Positions 16,224 through 25,351 are shown, counted from the first letter of the stretch. The stretch: 48,074 nt of DNA from Martinezella lusitana (GCF_010668395.1 NZ_WUEY01000033.1:1-48074); one strand, 5' to 3'. Numbers and translations: made by a program. Notes: generated by a model from the sequence alone, not told the origin.

Positions 16224-16928
16224 TCAGGAAACTTCCAGCCATTGGCGGCGGATGCTCGGATTGTCATGAAACTCCTGCGCCGTGCCGTTGAAGACGATCT
16301 GCCCGTGGCCCATGACCATGATGCTGTCAGTCACCCGCAACGCCATGCTGAGCTTCTGCTCCAGAAGCACGATACCGAGGCCCCGCCGCTTCATCTCCAT
16401 CATGACCTCGGTGACGACGTCGACAATCTTTGGCGCTAGCCCTTCGGTCGGCTCGTCCACCAGAATGACCGAAGGATTGCCTAAAAGCGTGCGGAAAATA
16501 GTCAGCATCTGCTGCTCGCCGCCCGACAGGTAACCGGCCCGCACCCGCCGGCGCTCTTTCAAGCGCGGAAAGAACGCGTAGAGTTCCTCGACGGTCCAGC
16601 TGGCCACTCCGGATCGGGCCGGCTTCATGCCGAGCTGCAGGTTTTCCTCGACCGTCAGCGTCGCAAAAATCAATCTCTCTTCCGGCACATAGCCGATGCC
16701 CGCACGGGCGATGTCATGGCCCGCGCGACCGGCGACGTTCTCGCCGTTCAGCTTCACCTCGCCGCGGGCCGGCTTGAGAATGCCCATGATCGCCTTGCAG
16801 GTGGTGGAACGGCCGGAACCGTTGCGGCCGAGGATCGTGGTTATGTGGCCGCCGGCGACGTCGAGGTCGACGCCGTGCAGGACATGGATGTTGCCGTAAT
16901 AGGCATGCAGGCCGCGAACGCTCAGCAT
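16224..16928 (-). CDS. livF: Branched-chain amino acid-type ABC ATPase (LivF) with Walker A Arg
   Basis: A 234-aa LivF-type ATPase of the left transporter. The signature LSGGEQQM, Walker B ILVDEPTEGLAP and switch region (VLLEQKLSM) are intact. Walker A reads GRNGSGRST: residue 40, codon 16811-16809 (CGT), is Arg where nearly all ABC ATPases have the phosphate-binding Lys. The H-loop His, normally in a VEQN/VEHD-type motif, is replaced by Gln as is normal for LivF. It starts at the ATG overlapping the livG stop by one base. Transport could rest on LivG alone, or this subunit may be impaired. Confidence 0.9.
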   Translation of the reverse strand: MLSVRGLHAYYGNIHVLHGVDLDVAGGHITTILGRNGSGRSTTCKAIMGILKPARGEVKLNGENVAGRAGHDIARAGIGYVPEERLIFATLTVEENLQLGMKPARSGVASWTVEELYAFFPRLKERRRVRAGYLSGGEQQMLTIFRTLLGNPSVILVDEPTEGLAPKIVDVVTEVMMEMKRRGLGIVLLEQKLSMALRVTDSIMVMGHGQIVFNGTAQEFHDNPSIRRQWLEVS

Positions 16929-17713
16929 CACTCGGTACTCCCGTTGAGATAGGCGTCCTGGACCTGCTGGTTGTTGCGGATCGCTTCCGGGGTCCCCGTT
17001 GCCAGGATGCGGCCGTTGGCGAGCACCGAGATCGTGTCGGCAAGGCCGAACACCACGTCCATGTCGTGTTCGACCATCATCAACGTGCAGTTCTTCGTCA
17101 TCCTGTCGATGAAGGCCACCATGTTCGAGGTCTCCGACCGCGACATGCCGGCCGTCGGCTCGTCGAGCAGGATGATGCTGGGGCCGGTCGCCACCGTCAT
17201 GCAGATTTCGAGCGCCCGCTGTTCGGAATAGGCAAGCGTTCCCGCCTGCTTGCGGGCAAGCGGCGTCAGTTGCGCCAGATCAAGCAACTGCTCGGTCTCC
17301 TGATGGATCATCTTCCAGACCGGCCCGAAGCGGCTGATGGCCCATCGCCGCTTATGACGGCTCATCACCGCGAGGTAGATGTTGTCGTAGAGGCTGAGGC
17401 CCTTGAATATCTGCGTGATCTGGAACGAGCGGGACAGGCCCATGCGATTCAGCCGGTGCGGCGCGGTTCCGTCGATCCTCTTGTTGTTGAGGAGGATCGA
17501 ACCCTTGGTGACGGCGAAGCGGCCGGAGACCAGATTGAACAGCGTCGACTTGCCGGCGCCGTTCGGGCCGATCACCGCGCGTCTTTCGCCGGCGGCAAGA
17601 CTCATGTTGATTTCGTCCAAGACGGCGATGGGCCCGAAACTCTTGGCGACGCCCCTGACGACGAGAACGGGATCGGCGGCGCTTTTCGTGGTCATGTCGG
17701 CAACATCGCTCAT
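16928..17713 (-). CDS. livG: Branched-chain amino acid-type ABC ATPase (LivG)
   Basis: A 261-aa LivG-type ATPase. Walker A is GPNGAGKST, the Q-loop region is SRSFQITQIFKGL, Walker B is ILLDEPTAGM and the H-loop is MVEHDMD. The signature is LAYSEQRALE, a mild variant of LSYGEQR. The ATG at 17713 overlaps the livM stop by 4 bases (ATGA). A far longer open frame reaching 18583 is not coding beyond this Met. Partner of the neighbouring LivF, LivM and LivH. Confidence 0.92.
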   Translation of the reverse strand: MSDVADMTTKSAADPVLVVRGVAKSFGPIAVLDEINMSLAAGERRAVIGPNGAGKSTLFNLVSGRFAVTKGSILLNNKRIDGTAPHRLNRMGLSRSFQITQIFKGLSLYDNIYLAVMSRHKRRWAISRFGPVWKMIHQETEQLLDLAQLTPLARKQAGTLAYSEQRALEICMTVATGPSIILLDEPTAGMSRSETSNMVAFIDRMTKNCTLMMVEHDMDVVFGLADTISVLANGRILATGTPEAIRNNQQVQDAYLNGSTE

Positions 17714-18975
17714 GCCTTCTTGTCTCCATTGAGCGCCAGATCGCCCATCAGCTCTGCCGTTCTGCGGCGCATAAAGGGCATGGTGTCGCGCAGCAGCAGC
17801 CAGCCGAGCACCAGCAGGATGGCGACGGTGCTGAGCGTTATGGGCGAGGACGGATGCCAGGCGATGTTGAGAACTTCCACTGGAGGCCAGGCGATGCCGC
17901 TGGTCTTTGCCTCCGCCGAATAGGCCGGCGTGACGACGACGCCAATGATCTCGACCGTAAGGATCGAGCCGCTGGCAAGCAGAAGGCCGCCGATCGTCCG
18001 GCGCAGGATCTTGCCATAGGGCAAGGCTTCGCCGGCACGTGCGCGCTGGACAGCATCGAGCGCCAGGCCGGTGATGCCGCGTGGCGCGAAGACGACGATG
18101 ATGATGAACAGGACCCCCATGTAGAGGAGCCAGTAGAAGGTGGCATTGGCGATGTAATAGCCGAACAGCGTGGTGAGCGCCGCGCCGACGACCGGGCCGA
18201 GAAAGACGCCGGCGCCGCCGATCACGGTGTTGACCAGCACCATCGTCGAATTGGCGCCCTCGAACAGCGCGACATTGGTCGATTCGTTGCTGAAGGCGAG
18301 CAGCGCTCCGGCCATGCCGGAAACGCCGGCGGAGATGGCAAAAACCAGTGTCTTCAGCGTGTGGGTGTCGTAGCCGAGGAATTTCACCCGCTCTTCCTGC
18401 TCGCGTATGCCGCGGATGACGACGCCGAGCGGGCTGCGCTGCAGGCCCCAGAGGAAGAGAATGCCGATGATCGTCCAGATCAGCGTGAAATAATAGACGC
18501 TGGTCAGCGACTGGAAACTGAACGGCCCCCAATCGTTGCGCATCGAGCTGATGCCCGCCTCGCCGCCGAACACCGAATCCCACCGCTGCACGATGGCGCG
18601 GACAAGCTCGGTGATCGCCACCGTGATCATCGCGAAATAGACGCCGGTGCGGATCGTCGCGAACCAGCCGGCGATCAGACCGAGCAGGAAGCTCGACAGG
18701 CCGCCGACCAGCGGAAGCAGCGGCGTCGGAAAACTCGATCCCGCGTCGATGACATTCATCATCATGATCGTGGTGGAGGCGCCGAGCGCGAAATAGGTCG
18801 CGTGGCCGAAAGAGATGAGGCCGGCCTGCCCCCAGAGCAGATTATAGCCCATGGCGTAAAGCGCGGCGATCAATACCAGCACCATCGCGTTCAGAAAGGC
18901 CATGTCGCTGAACTGCGGTACCGCAAGCACAACGATGATCACCAGGCAGTAGAAGAGGATTTTCGCCATGATCAT
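17710..18975 (-). CDS. livM: Branched-chain amino acid-type ABC permease (LivM)
   Basis: A 421-aa permease with about ten hydrophobic helices. The LivM signature lies near the N-terminus (GYNLLWGQAGLISFGHATYFALGA). The conserved cytoplasmic loop is in the middle (RGIREQEERVKFLGYDTHTLK). It is longer than usual by about 80-90 residues because of a C-terminal extension with two more hydrophobic segments (GGLLLASGSILTVEIIGVVV; ITLSTVAILLVLGWLLL). This extension is unusual for LivM. It starts one base into the livH stop. Confidence 0.92.
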   Translation of the reverse strand: MIMAKILFYCLVIIVVLAVPQFSDMAFLNAMVLVLIAALYAMGYNLLWGQAGLISFGHATYFALGASTTIMMMNVIDAGSSFPTPLLPLVGGLSSFLLGLIAGWFATIRTGVYFAMITVAITELVRAIVQRWDSVFGGEAGISSMRNDWGPFSFQSLTSVYYFTLIWTIIGILFLWGLQRSPLGVVIRGIREQEERVKFLGYDTHTLKTLVFAISAGVSGMAGALLAFSNESTNVALFEGANSTMVLVNTVIGGAGVFLGPVVGAALTTLFGYYIANATFYWLLYMGVLFIIIVVFAPRGITGLALDAVQRARAGEALPYGKILRRTIGGLLLASGSILTVEIIGVVVTPAYSAEAKTSGIAWPPVEVLNIAWHPSSPITLSTVAILLVLGWLLLRDTMPFMRRRTAELMGDLALNGDKKA

Positions 18976-19904
18976 CAATCCCGGTTGCCGGCAAAGCCGG
19001 CCGGGCGGCAGAGAAGAACCAGCAGCATCAAGGCATAGGGCAGCACGCCGGCCACCGACGATAGTTCGACGTCGTCGAGCCCCGATATGCCGCTGAGACC
19101 GACCGCATGGAACAGGTCGCCGAAGGTCGATTCGACGCCGACGGCAAAACTGGTCATCACCCCGATCAGCAGCGAGGCGGCAAGCGCGCCGTTGAGCGAA
19201 CCGAGACCGCCGATGACGACGACGACGAAGATGATGGTTCCGAGCTCCTGGGCCATGGCCGGGCTCGTCGGATAATAGATGCCGGCAACCGCGCCGGCGA
19301 GGCCGGCAAGGCCGGCGCCGACGGCAAACAGTCCGCTGAAGACGAGCGGCACGTTATGGCCAAGCGCCGAGACCATCGCCGGCTTTTCGACGGCGGCGCG
19401 GACGATGAGGCCAATCCGCGTCAGGCTGAGGACCGCGTAGATGCCGACGAACATCAAAAGCGCTGTTGCCCCCATCAGGACGCGGAAGAAGGGGAACTCC
19501 GCCTGCCCGATGGAAAAAGCCGTGAAACGCAACTGATCCGGAATGGTATAGGCGACCGGCGTCGGCCCGAAGAAAAGCTTCACCACCTCGCCGATCACGA
19601 AGAACAGGCCGAAGGTCAGCAGAAGCTCCTGCGTGTGCCCGAAAGCGCGGACCCGCCGCAACAGCAGCCGCTCCGTCCCGAGCCCCACAACAGCGACGAA
19701 CAGGGCTGCGACGAGCAGCCCCATCCAGAAGCCGACATAGCGGCTCGCCAGGAACGCCGCATAGGCGCCGAGCATGTAGAAGGAGGCATGGGCGAAATTC
19801 AGAACGCCCATCATGCCGAAGACCAGCGTCAGGCCGGCGCTGACCATGAAGACCAGCAGCCCGTAGACAAGACCGTTCAGCACGGTGACGAGGAATGCAT
19901 CCAT
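18975..19904 (-). CDS. livH: Branched-chain amino acid-type ABC permease (LivH)
   Basis: A 309-aa permease with eight or so hydrophobic helices. The LivH entry motif is GLVYGLLVFMVSAGLTLVFG then MMGVLNFAHASFYMLGAY. The conserved cytoplasmic loop is LTRIGLIVRAAVEKPAMVSALGHNV and the later GGLGSLNGALAASLLIG is typical. It lies between the substrate-binding protein gene (40-base gap) and livM (1-base overlap), in the order K-H-M-G-F. Confidence 0.93.
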   Translation of the reverse strand: MDAFLVTVLNGLVYGLLVFMVSAGLTLVFGMMGVLNFAHASFYMLGAYAAFLASRYVGFWMGLLVAALFVAVVGLGTERLLLRRVRAFGHTQELLLTFGLFFVIGEVVKLFFGPTPVAYTIPDQLRFTAFSIGQAEFPFFRVLMGATALLMFVGIYAVLSLTRIGLIVRAAVEKPAMVSALGHNVPLVFSGLFAVGAGLAGLAGAVAGIYYPTSPAMAQELGTIIFVVVVIGGLGSLNGALAASLLIGVMTSFAVGVESTFGDLFHAVGLSGISGLDDVELSSVAGVLPYALMLLVLLCRPAGFAGNRD

Positions 19905-19944
19905 CTCAATCGCTCCGGATAAGAGGAGATCGGCGATCCCGGCC

Positions 19945-21186
19945 TTAGCCGGGGCGCTTCATGTGGCAGCTTCCGTCGAGCGGTACTTCGGTCTCGTCCG
20001 CCGAAAGCACCGCCACCGGCTTCAGCCCCATATCGGTGCCGTCGACCTTGAACTTGGCGTCGGTGGACACTTCGCTGACGACGAGCGGCAGGCGAAGCTG
20101 ATGGTCCTCGGGACGGATGCTGACCTCGCCATGCACCCAGGGCGCCTTGGCCTTTTCGAGCGCCAGCGCGATCGCCGTCGGATTGTTCATGTCGCTTTCC
20201 GGGATCGAATTGATCGCGTTCTTCAACAGGCGCAATGCGATGACGGCGTTGTTGCCGGCGCTGACCGGATCGGCGCCGGTCTTGTCGTGAAACTTCTTGA
20301 GATAGGCTTCACCCTCGGGACCACCCGCCTCGGCATTGAAGACGTTGGCGATGTAGCTGCCGAGCGCTGCACGGCCGGCGCTGGCGATATTGCCCTTTTC
20401 GTCGAGGAAGGCGGTGGCGAACTTCGCCTTGAGGTTGGCCGAAGCGACCGATTGCATTAGGAGCAGCAGATCGCGCGCCCAGTTGCCGGTGACGACGGTT
20501 TCGGCGCCGGATTCGCGGATGCGTTCGACATAGGGCGAGAAGTCCTGGATCTTGCTGACTTCATGCAGCACCGAGCCGACGACTTCATAGTGATAGGTCG
20601 CGGCATTCGCCTTGACCGCCGCATCCATCTCACGACCCCAGCTGTAATCCTGGTCGATGGCGAAGACCTTGGTGCCGAGCTTGTGATTGTCGTAAAGCGC
20701 TTTCATCAGCGCCTTGACGCGCATGTCGGCATTGGTCGAGGTACGGAAGGCATAGAATTGGCAGTCTTTGCGGGTCAGATCGGCCGCTTCCGCGCCAAGC
20801 ATGATCAACAGGACTGGATTGTCGGCATTGCGCTCGTTCCAGCGCTTGACGTCGGCCGCAATCGCCGCTGCGACCGCCGATCCGCCGCCCTGCAGGATGA
20901 TCCGCGCACCGCTGGAAATCGCCTGGCGAACGCGGTCGGTGCCGCCCTGGGCCGTGCCGGTATCGTCGAGCACCCGCAGCGAAATGTTGTTTCCATGGAA
21001 GCCGCCGGTCGTGTTGACCTCGTCGAACACGTAGTCCAGGGCGTTCTTGAAGAGTTCGCCGGTGCCAGCCGTAGGCCCGGTCATCGGCAAAATGGCGTTA
21101 AGTGTGATGTCTGCCGAAAAGGCTGGCGTTGCGACCGAAATGGCGATGGCAAAGCCGGCGCCGTACAAGGCTGATGTCCAGTTCAT
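19945..21186 (-). CDS. Liv-type periplasmic substrate-binding protein (left transporter)
   Basis: A 413-aa type I periplasmic binding protein (Peripla_BP_6 class). It has a signal peptide (MNWTSALYGAGF, hydrophobic core, AFSA cleavage before DITLNAILPMTGP). The GTGELFKNALDYVFDEVN and VRQAISSGARIILQGGGSA elements match the family. GGGAGGA lies 5 bases before the ATG at 21186. It delivers an unknown ligand to the LivHMGF complex downstream. In this catabolic context the ligand is more likely a carboxylic or aromatic acid than an amino acid. Confidence 0.9.
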   Translation of the reverse strand: MNWTSALYGAGFAIAISVATPAFSADITLNAILPMTGPTAGTGELFKNALDYVFDEVNTTGGFHGNNISLRVLDDTGTAQGGTDRVRQAISSGARIILQGGGSAVAAAIAADVKRWNERNADNPVLLIMLGAEAADLTRKDCQFYAFRTSTNADMRVKALMKALYDNHKLGTKVFAIDQDYSWGREMDAAVKANAATYHYEVVGSVLHEVSKIQDFSPYVERIRESGAETVVTGNWARDLLLLMQSVASANLKAKFATAFLDEKGNIASAGRAALGSYIANVFNAEAGGPEGEAYLKKFHDKTGADPVSAGNNAVIALRLLKNAINSIPESDMNNPTAIALALEKAKAPWVHGEVSIRPEDHQLRLPLVVSEVSTDAKFKVDGTDMGLKPVAVLSADETEVPLDGSCHMKRPG

Positions 21187-21498
21187 GCGTTCCTCCCGCA
21201 TTGAAAATAATGTCGTCCGATGCAGTCGCCCTTCGCGGTCCCGTTGCCAACGCCGCGTTCTCGATGTTCAGGATGGTAGATATCGACGATCGCTCCCCGT
21301 CGCCGGCATGCCTCAGCTTCCCCATGCCTTGCGACTGAGCAGTATCTTAAGCGTGGCGAGTCCCCCCGCAATATGCGGGCGCTGTAAAGGACTGTTGCAG
21401 CATCTGCACGGATGACGGGATTTTGCCGGCAAAACACATCCGAAATGCAAGGTATGTTACGGGACGCAACGCAGGTTTGTGGGCAGCGAGGTAGCGGC

Positions 21499-21533
21499 CA
21501 AAAGAAAAGGGCACGGAACGAACCGTGCCCTTT
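21499..21533 (-). terminator. Rho-independent terminator after the leftward CoA-catabolism operon
   Basis: A perfect 11-bp stem (AAAGGGCACGG at 21506-21516 and its complement at 21523-21533) with a 6-base loop. Read leftward it is followed by TTTTCTTTT. It separates the hydrolase gene from the transporter operon, which therefore needs its own promoter in 21187-21498. No other gene lies in that stretch. Confidence 0.85.
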
Positions 21534-21558
21534 GAATCCGGTGGTTTTGTCGCTGGCG

Positions 21559-22353
21559 TTAAGCAGCCTGAAGAAAGGGCTTGATAGCCTCCGCGACCTG
21601 CTCGGTGCTCTGAACGCTCATGAAATGGCCACCCTCGACGACAGCGAAACGGACATCGGGAATGACCTTCGTCGCGGCTTCCACGATCTCCGGCGTGCCA
21701 AATGGATCGTGCCTGCCTGCAAGCGCAAGCACCGGGCAGCGGATGGAAGCAAGCTCCGCCCTGATATTGGCATGGACCAGCATACGATAGGCCGCCGCAT
21801 AGCCGAGGGGATCGGCACCCAGCCAGCGCGCCTGTGCCTTGCGCTTCTCGGTTTCGCTCTTCCAAAGGGCCTCGGGAAACGCCTTCGGAAACACGTCGCC
21901 AGCAATGGCCCGCATGCCCTTTTCGTCCAGGAGATCGGCGATCGCCAGCGCCGCCGCATGCCTTTCGGGCGGCACGCCGAGCGCCGGGCCGATCAGGATC
22001 AGGCGATCGCAACGCTCCGGAAAACGGCAGGCGAAATGCGCAGCAACCGCACCGCCAAGCGCCGCGCCGGCGACGATCACCTTGCCGCCGATGCCAAGCC
22101 CATCCAGCAGCGCAACGATGTCGTCGCAGACGAGATCGAGATCGAGCAGGCCGCGCACCTTTTCCGACATGCCGGACCCGCGCAGATCGAAGCGCAGCAC
22201 CCGCAGATCTACGGGAAGCAGCGGCAGCAGCGCATCCCAGCTGTTCAGGCTGCCCGCAAGCTCGTGCACGAGAACCAGCGTCCTCAGCCCCTTGCCCGAC
22301 AGCGCATAGCGCAGGGCGGCACCGTTGCATTCCATCCAGTTCATGTCAGTCAT
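21559..22353 (-). CDS. Alpha/beta-hydrolase fold protein lacking the nucleophile Ser
   Basis: A 264-aa PcaD/RutD-like alpha/beta-hydrolase. LVLVHELAGSLNSW is the oxyanion strand and RFDLRGSGMSE a conserved turn. The acid is in AGRHDPFG and the histidine in VEGGHFMS. The nucleophile elbow reads GAALG (residues 96-100): position 98 is Ala (codon 22062-22060, GCG) where Ser is expected. Some relatives, such as RutD as I recall, also have Ala here. It may therefore act without a covalent intermediate or on unstable compounds. GGAG precedes the ATG at 22353. It is the last gene before the terminator. Confidence 0.85.
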   Translation of the reverse strand: MTDMNWMECNGAALRYALSGKGLRTLVLVHELAGSLNSWDALLPLLPVDLRVLRFDLRGSGMSEKVRGLLDLDLVCDDIVALLDGLGIGGKVIVAGAALGGAVAAHFACRFPERCDRLILIGPALGVPPERHAAALAIADLLDEKGMRAIAGDVFPKAFPEALWKSETEKRKAQARWLGADPLGYAAAYRMLVHANIRAELASIRCPVLALAGRHDPFGTPEIVEAATKVIPDVRFAVVEGGHFMSVQSTEQVAEAIKPFLQAA

Positions 22354-22362
22354 CACCGTCTC

Positions 22363-23109
22363 CTATTCGACGAGCTTGCCGTTCAGCACATCTTCCCAGC
22401 CGGGGATGCCGATGGTGCAGGTATGGACGGAAATCGCGGCGGCGAGCTGCAGCACCGTCGATATTTCCTCGACCGTCGCGCCCGCTTGCAGGGCGCCACG
22501 AATATGCCGGCGCATGCCGGGCTCGAACAGCGCCGTCGGCGCGGCGCAGACCGCCAGCGCGATCAGTTCCTTATCCTTGCGGTCGAGCGGCCCCATCTCC
22601 CAGATGGCGCGGCCATAGGCCATGTAGCTCTCGGCATAATCGGGCGTTCTGGCCAGCAGCAGGTCGCCGGCAGTCGGCCAATGCGCCACCGCGTCGCTGT
22701 AGCTGTTCTTCGTCGCCTGTTGCTCCGGCGTCAGAACCGGCAAGGGCTCGCCCAGTTCCTGCGCGAGGATCTCCATGCCCGTATCCAGAGGCTGATGCGC
22801 CGCCACGACGGTCGCAAGCAGCAGGACCTGCAACAGCTCCTCCTTCGTCGCACCCGCCTTCAGGGCAAATCCCATATGCCGGCGCGCGCCGCGCTCGTAC
22901 ATGTGGTTTACCGACGCATCGACGGCGATGTAGATGAATTCGCACAGCTTCGGCTCAAGCGTTTTCGATCGTGTCGGCGCTGCCTGGAAGTGGACGTAGG
23001 CCTTGAGGAATTTCGGCGCGTTCTCCAGCAGCACGTCGTGAAACCGTGCCCAATAGCCGCGTTCGCTGATGATTTCCGCCTTGAGGGCGGCCTTGTCGAT
23101 ATCGTTCAT
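22363..23109 (-). CDS. Carboxymuconolactone decarboxylase family protein, duplicated domain
   Basis: A 248-aa protein with two AhpD/CMD-like halves. The first has KLCEFIYIAVDASVNHMY then RRHMGFALKAGATKEEL; the second has KELIALAVCAAPTALFEPG then RRHIRGALQAGATVEEI. Neither half has the CxxC of AhpD peroxidases, so a peroxidase role is unlikely. The conserved His of each half (RRH) remains, as in true gamma-carboxymuconolactone decarboxylases. Next to a PcaD-like hydrolase it recalls the protocatechuate branch, but no pca ring-cleavage genes are here. Confidence 0.85.
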   Translation of the reverse strand: MNDIDKAALKAEIISERGYWARFHDVLLENAPKFLKAYVHFQAAPTRSKTLEPKLCEFIYIAVDASVNHMYERGARRHMGFALKAGATKEELLQVLLLATVVAAHQPLDTGMEILAQELGEPLPVLTPEQQATKNSYSDAVAHWPTAGDLLLARTPDYAESYMAYGRAIWEMGPLDRKDKELIALAVCAAPTALFEPGMRRHIRGALQAGATVEEISTVLQLAAAISVHTCTIGIPGWEDVLNGKLVE

Positions 23110-23146
23110 TCATGTCCTCCTCCCGCGAGCCTGAAACGGCTCGCCT

Positions 23147-24169
23147 TTATGCCTCCGCCAGCACCAGCGACGCGATCTGGTCGCGGCTTTCGAGCGGGCG
23201 AATGATGGTGTTGGTGCGGTAGAGAATGCGCCTGAGATAGCGGTGCAGGCCGAAATCCCAGGTGAAGGCAATGCCGCCGTGCATCTGCACGCAGCGCTCC
23301 AGAACCAGCCGCGCATGCTCCCCGACAAACGAGCGAGCGGTCAGAAGCGCTATCCGCGCTTCCTCCGTCTGCGTTTCGTCATTGGCGGCCTGATCCAGGG
23401 CCCAGCCGGCATATTCGATCCCGACCTTCATGATCTCGACGTCCGATGCGGCGTCGGCCGCAAGGTGTTTGACCGCCTGATTGGTGCCGATCGGCTTACC
23501 GAACTGCTTGCGCTCGCGAACATAGTCCACCGTCTTTTCCAGCGCGATCTCCGCACTTCCGACGATCTCGGCCGTGGCGAGCAATTCCAGGACGTCGGCA
23601 AGGGATACCGCCCCTCTGCCAGGGATAAAAACGCTGGAAGGCGCACTCAGCGCTTCCGCCCGGAAGACATCGGCGGTGATATCCATGCTTTCGAGCGGCG
23701 AGAGCGAAAGATTTTCGCTGGAAAAGACACCCCATTCGCGGCCGGAAACCGGCGCAAGAACGGCAACGGCTTCCGCAGCGAACGGCACGACGATTTGGCC
23801 CCGAAGACCTTCGCCCCGGCGCCCGAAGCCGCCGCTGACGGCAATGGTCGTCATCGCGCCGGCAGCGATCGCTCGCGCCAGCTCTGTCTGAGCGGAGGGA
23901 AGAACGAGAGAAGCGGCAAGCTGCTCGATCACCGGAGCGGCCGGCAAGGCTCGCCCGACCTCCATCGCGACGACGACCGCATCCACGAAGCCGAGCCCCG
24001 GCCCCTCGACATCGCCGGTTCCCCATACGCCGAGTTCCGCCAGCGTCCGCGTCAACTCCGTCGCGCCATAGGGATAGGGCGCACGGTTCATGACGGGCGG
24101 CAGCTTAGCAAGGGCGCTGCGCACGCTCTTGCCGATGAGCTGCTGTTCGAAAGAGAAATCGAAATCCAA
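23147..24169 (-). CDS. Acyl-CoA dehydrogenase, small-subunit type
   Basis: A 340-aa acyl-CoA dehydrogenase, shorter than the usual 380. The C-terminal helical domain is clear (YVRERKQFGKPIGTNQAVKH, then QMHGGIAFTWDFGLHRYLRR). The middle beta domain is reduced. Where medium-chain enzymes carry the catalytic Glu (YEGT), this protein has LYRTNT, with no Glu. Adjacent small and large dehydrogenase genes form alpha2beta2 enzymes in sterol-degrading actinobacteria (ChsE1-ChsE2). By that analogy this one likely supplies structure or FAD contacts to the next gene's product. Confidence 0.85.
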   Translation of the reverse strand: MDFDFSFEQQLIGKSVRSALAKLPPVMNRAPYPYGATELTRTLAELGVWGTGDVEGPGLGFVDAVVVAMEVGRALPAAPVIEQLAASLVLPSAQTELARAIAAGAMTTIAVSGGFGRRGEGLRGQIVVPFAAEAVAVLAPVSGREWGVFSSENLSLSPLESMDITADVFRAEALSAPSSVFIPGRGAVSLADVLELLATAEIVGSAEIALEKTVDYVRERKQFGKPIGTNQAVKHLAADAASDVEIMKVGIEYAGWALDQAANDETQTEEARIALLTARSFVGEHARLVLERCVQMHGGIAFTWDFGLHRYLRRILYRTNTIIRPLESRDQIASLVLAEA

Positions 24170-24187
24170 GGCTCTTCTCCCCTTCGC

Positions 24188-25351
24188 TCAGCGACCGAGC
24201 TGCAGCATCCGCTCGGCGATGATGTTGCGTTGAATTTCCGAGGTGCCGGCCAGAATGGTTTCGGCCCGCGAATGCAGATAGAGAAAACGGAAGCGCTCGG
24301 CGTCCGGGGCATCGAGCACGAAATCCTCGGCGAAGACATCGCTCGCGAATTCGGAGATGCGCTGATGCAACTCGCTCCAGAACAGCTTGATGATGCTCGC
24401 TTCCGAACCGATGCCCTTGTCGTTCACGACCCGGCTCGCCGTCTTCAGATTGAGGAGGCGCAGCATCTGCAGCTCCGAAAAAAGCGTGCCGACCTTCTGG
24501 CGGAAATAGGGATTGCCGGCCTTTTCGGGGCGTTTTTCCAGGCTGAGCGCCAGTTGTCGGAATTCCGCCAGGAATCGCGCCTGCCGGTAGAGCCGCGCCG
24601 TCGCGCGCTCGAAGCCGAGAACGCCGACGGCAGCGTTCCAGCCGTCGTTGATCGCGCCGACATGCATGGCGCGCGGCAGCCGGACATTGTCGAAGAAAAC
24701 CTCGTTGAACTCTGTGCGGCCGGTAATCTGGCGCAACGGCCTGATGTCGACGCCCGGCAGCCGCATATCCAGCAGGAACAGCGTCAGCCCCCTGTGCTTG
24801 GGCGCATCCGGATCGGTCCGCGCCAGCAGGATGCACATGTCGGCCTGATGCGCGAAACTCGTCCAGACCTTTTGGCCGTTGATGACCCAATCATCGCCGT
24901 CAAGCACGGCGCGCGTGTGCAGGCTGGCGAGATCCGACCCCGCATCCGGCTCGGAAAAGCCCTGGCACCAGATATCGTCGATGTTGAGGATGCGTGGAAT
25001 ATAGTGCCGCTTCTGCTCTTCCGTGCCCATTTTCAGGATGATCGGCCCGACAAGCTCCTTGCCCATCGTGTTGATGCCTTCGGGCGCGGACATCCGGCCG
25101 AGTTCCTCGTTGACGATTAGGTGCTCGACCAGCGTCAGCCCCTGCCCGCCATACTCCTTCGGCCAATGTATGCCCTGATAGCCGGCGGCATAGAGCTTGC
25201 GCTCCCAGGCCTTTTGAAGTTCGGCATTGGCGCGGTCGTCATCGGGGCCGGTGAAGCGGAGACCGCCCCAATCGGGCGCGAGATTGTCCTTGAGCCAACG
25301 CCGGAACGTCCGCCTGAAACTCTCCTGCTCCAATGTAAACGAAATATCCAT
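24188..25351 (-). CDS. Acyl-CoA dehydrogenase, large-subunit type
   Basis: A 387-aa acyl-CoA dehydrogenase. FSEPDAGSDLASLHTRAV and NGQKVWTSFAHQADM are the FAD/substrate strands of the middle domain. The C-terminal end is AETILAGTSEIQRNIIAERML. The position of the canonical Glu before GT is Ala, as in CaiA/FadE-type members that place the base elsewhere. GGAGG lies upstream of the ATG at 25351; a longer open frame to 25621 is not supported. It oxidises an acyl-CoA to the enoyl-CoA, feeding MaoC or crotonase hydratases of the cluster. Confidence 0.9.
   Translation of the reverse strand: MDISFTLEQESFRRTFRRWLKDNLAPDWGGLRFTGPDDDRANAELQKAWERKLYAAGYQGIHWPKEYGGQGLTLVEHLIVNEELGRMSAPEGINTMGKELVGPIILKMGTEEQKRHYIPRILNIDDIWCQGFSEPDAGSDLASLHTRAVLDGDDWVINGQKVWTSFAHQADMCILLARTDPDAPKHRGLTLFLLDMRLPGVDIRPLRQITGRTEFNEVFFDNVRLPRAMHVGAINDGWNAAVGVLGFERATARLYRQARFLAEFRQLALSLEKRPEKAGNPYFRQKVGTLFSELQMLRLLNLKTASRVVNDKGIGSEASIIKLFWSELHQRISEFASDVFAEDFVLDAPDAERFRFLYLHSRAETILAGTSEIQRNIIAERMLQLGR

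Noticed and set aside
16928..18583. A 551-codon frame extending livG upstream
   Set aside because: The first half is Arg/His-rich shadow of livM; the livG Met at 17713 overlaps the livM stop by ATGA as expected.
17854..19922. Long plus-strand frames opposite livM and livH
   Set aside because: They are shadows of the permease genes with low-complexity Asp/Arg/Glu composition and no start signal.
23243..25120. A 625-codon open frame on the plus strand
   Set aside because: It is antisense to two clear acyl-CoA dehydrogenase genes. Long antisense frames are common in high-GC DNA; composition is Arg/Asp-rich and no family fits.
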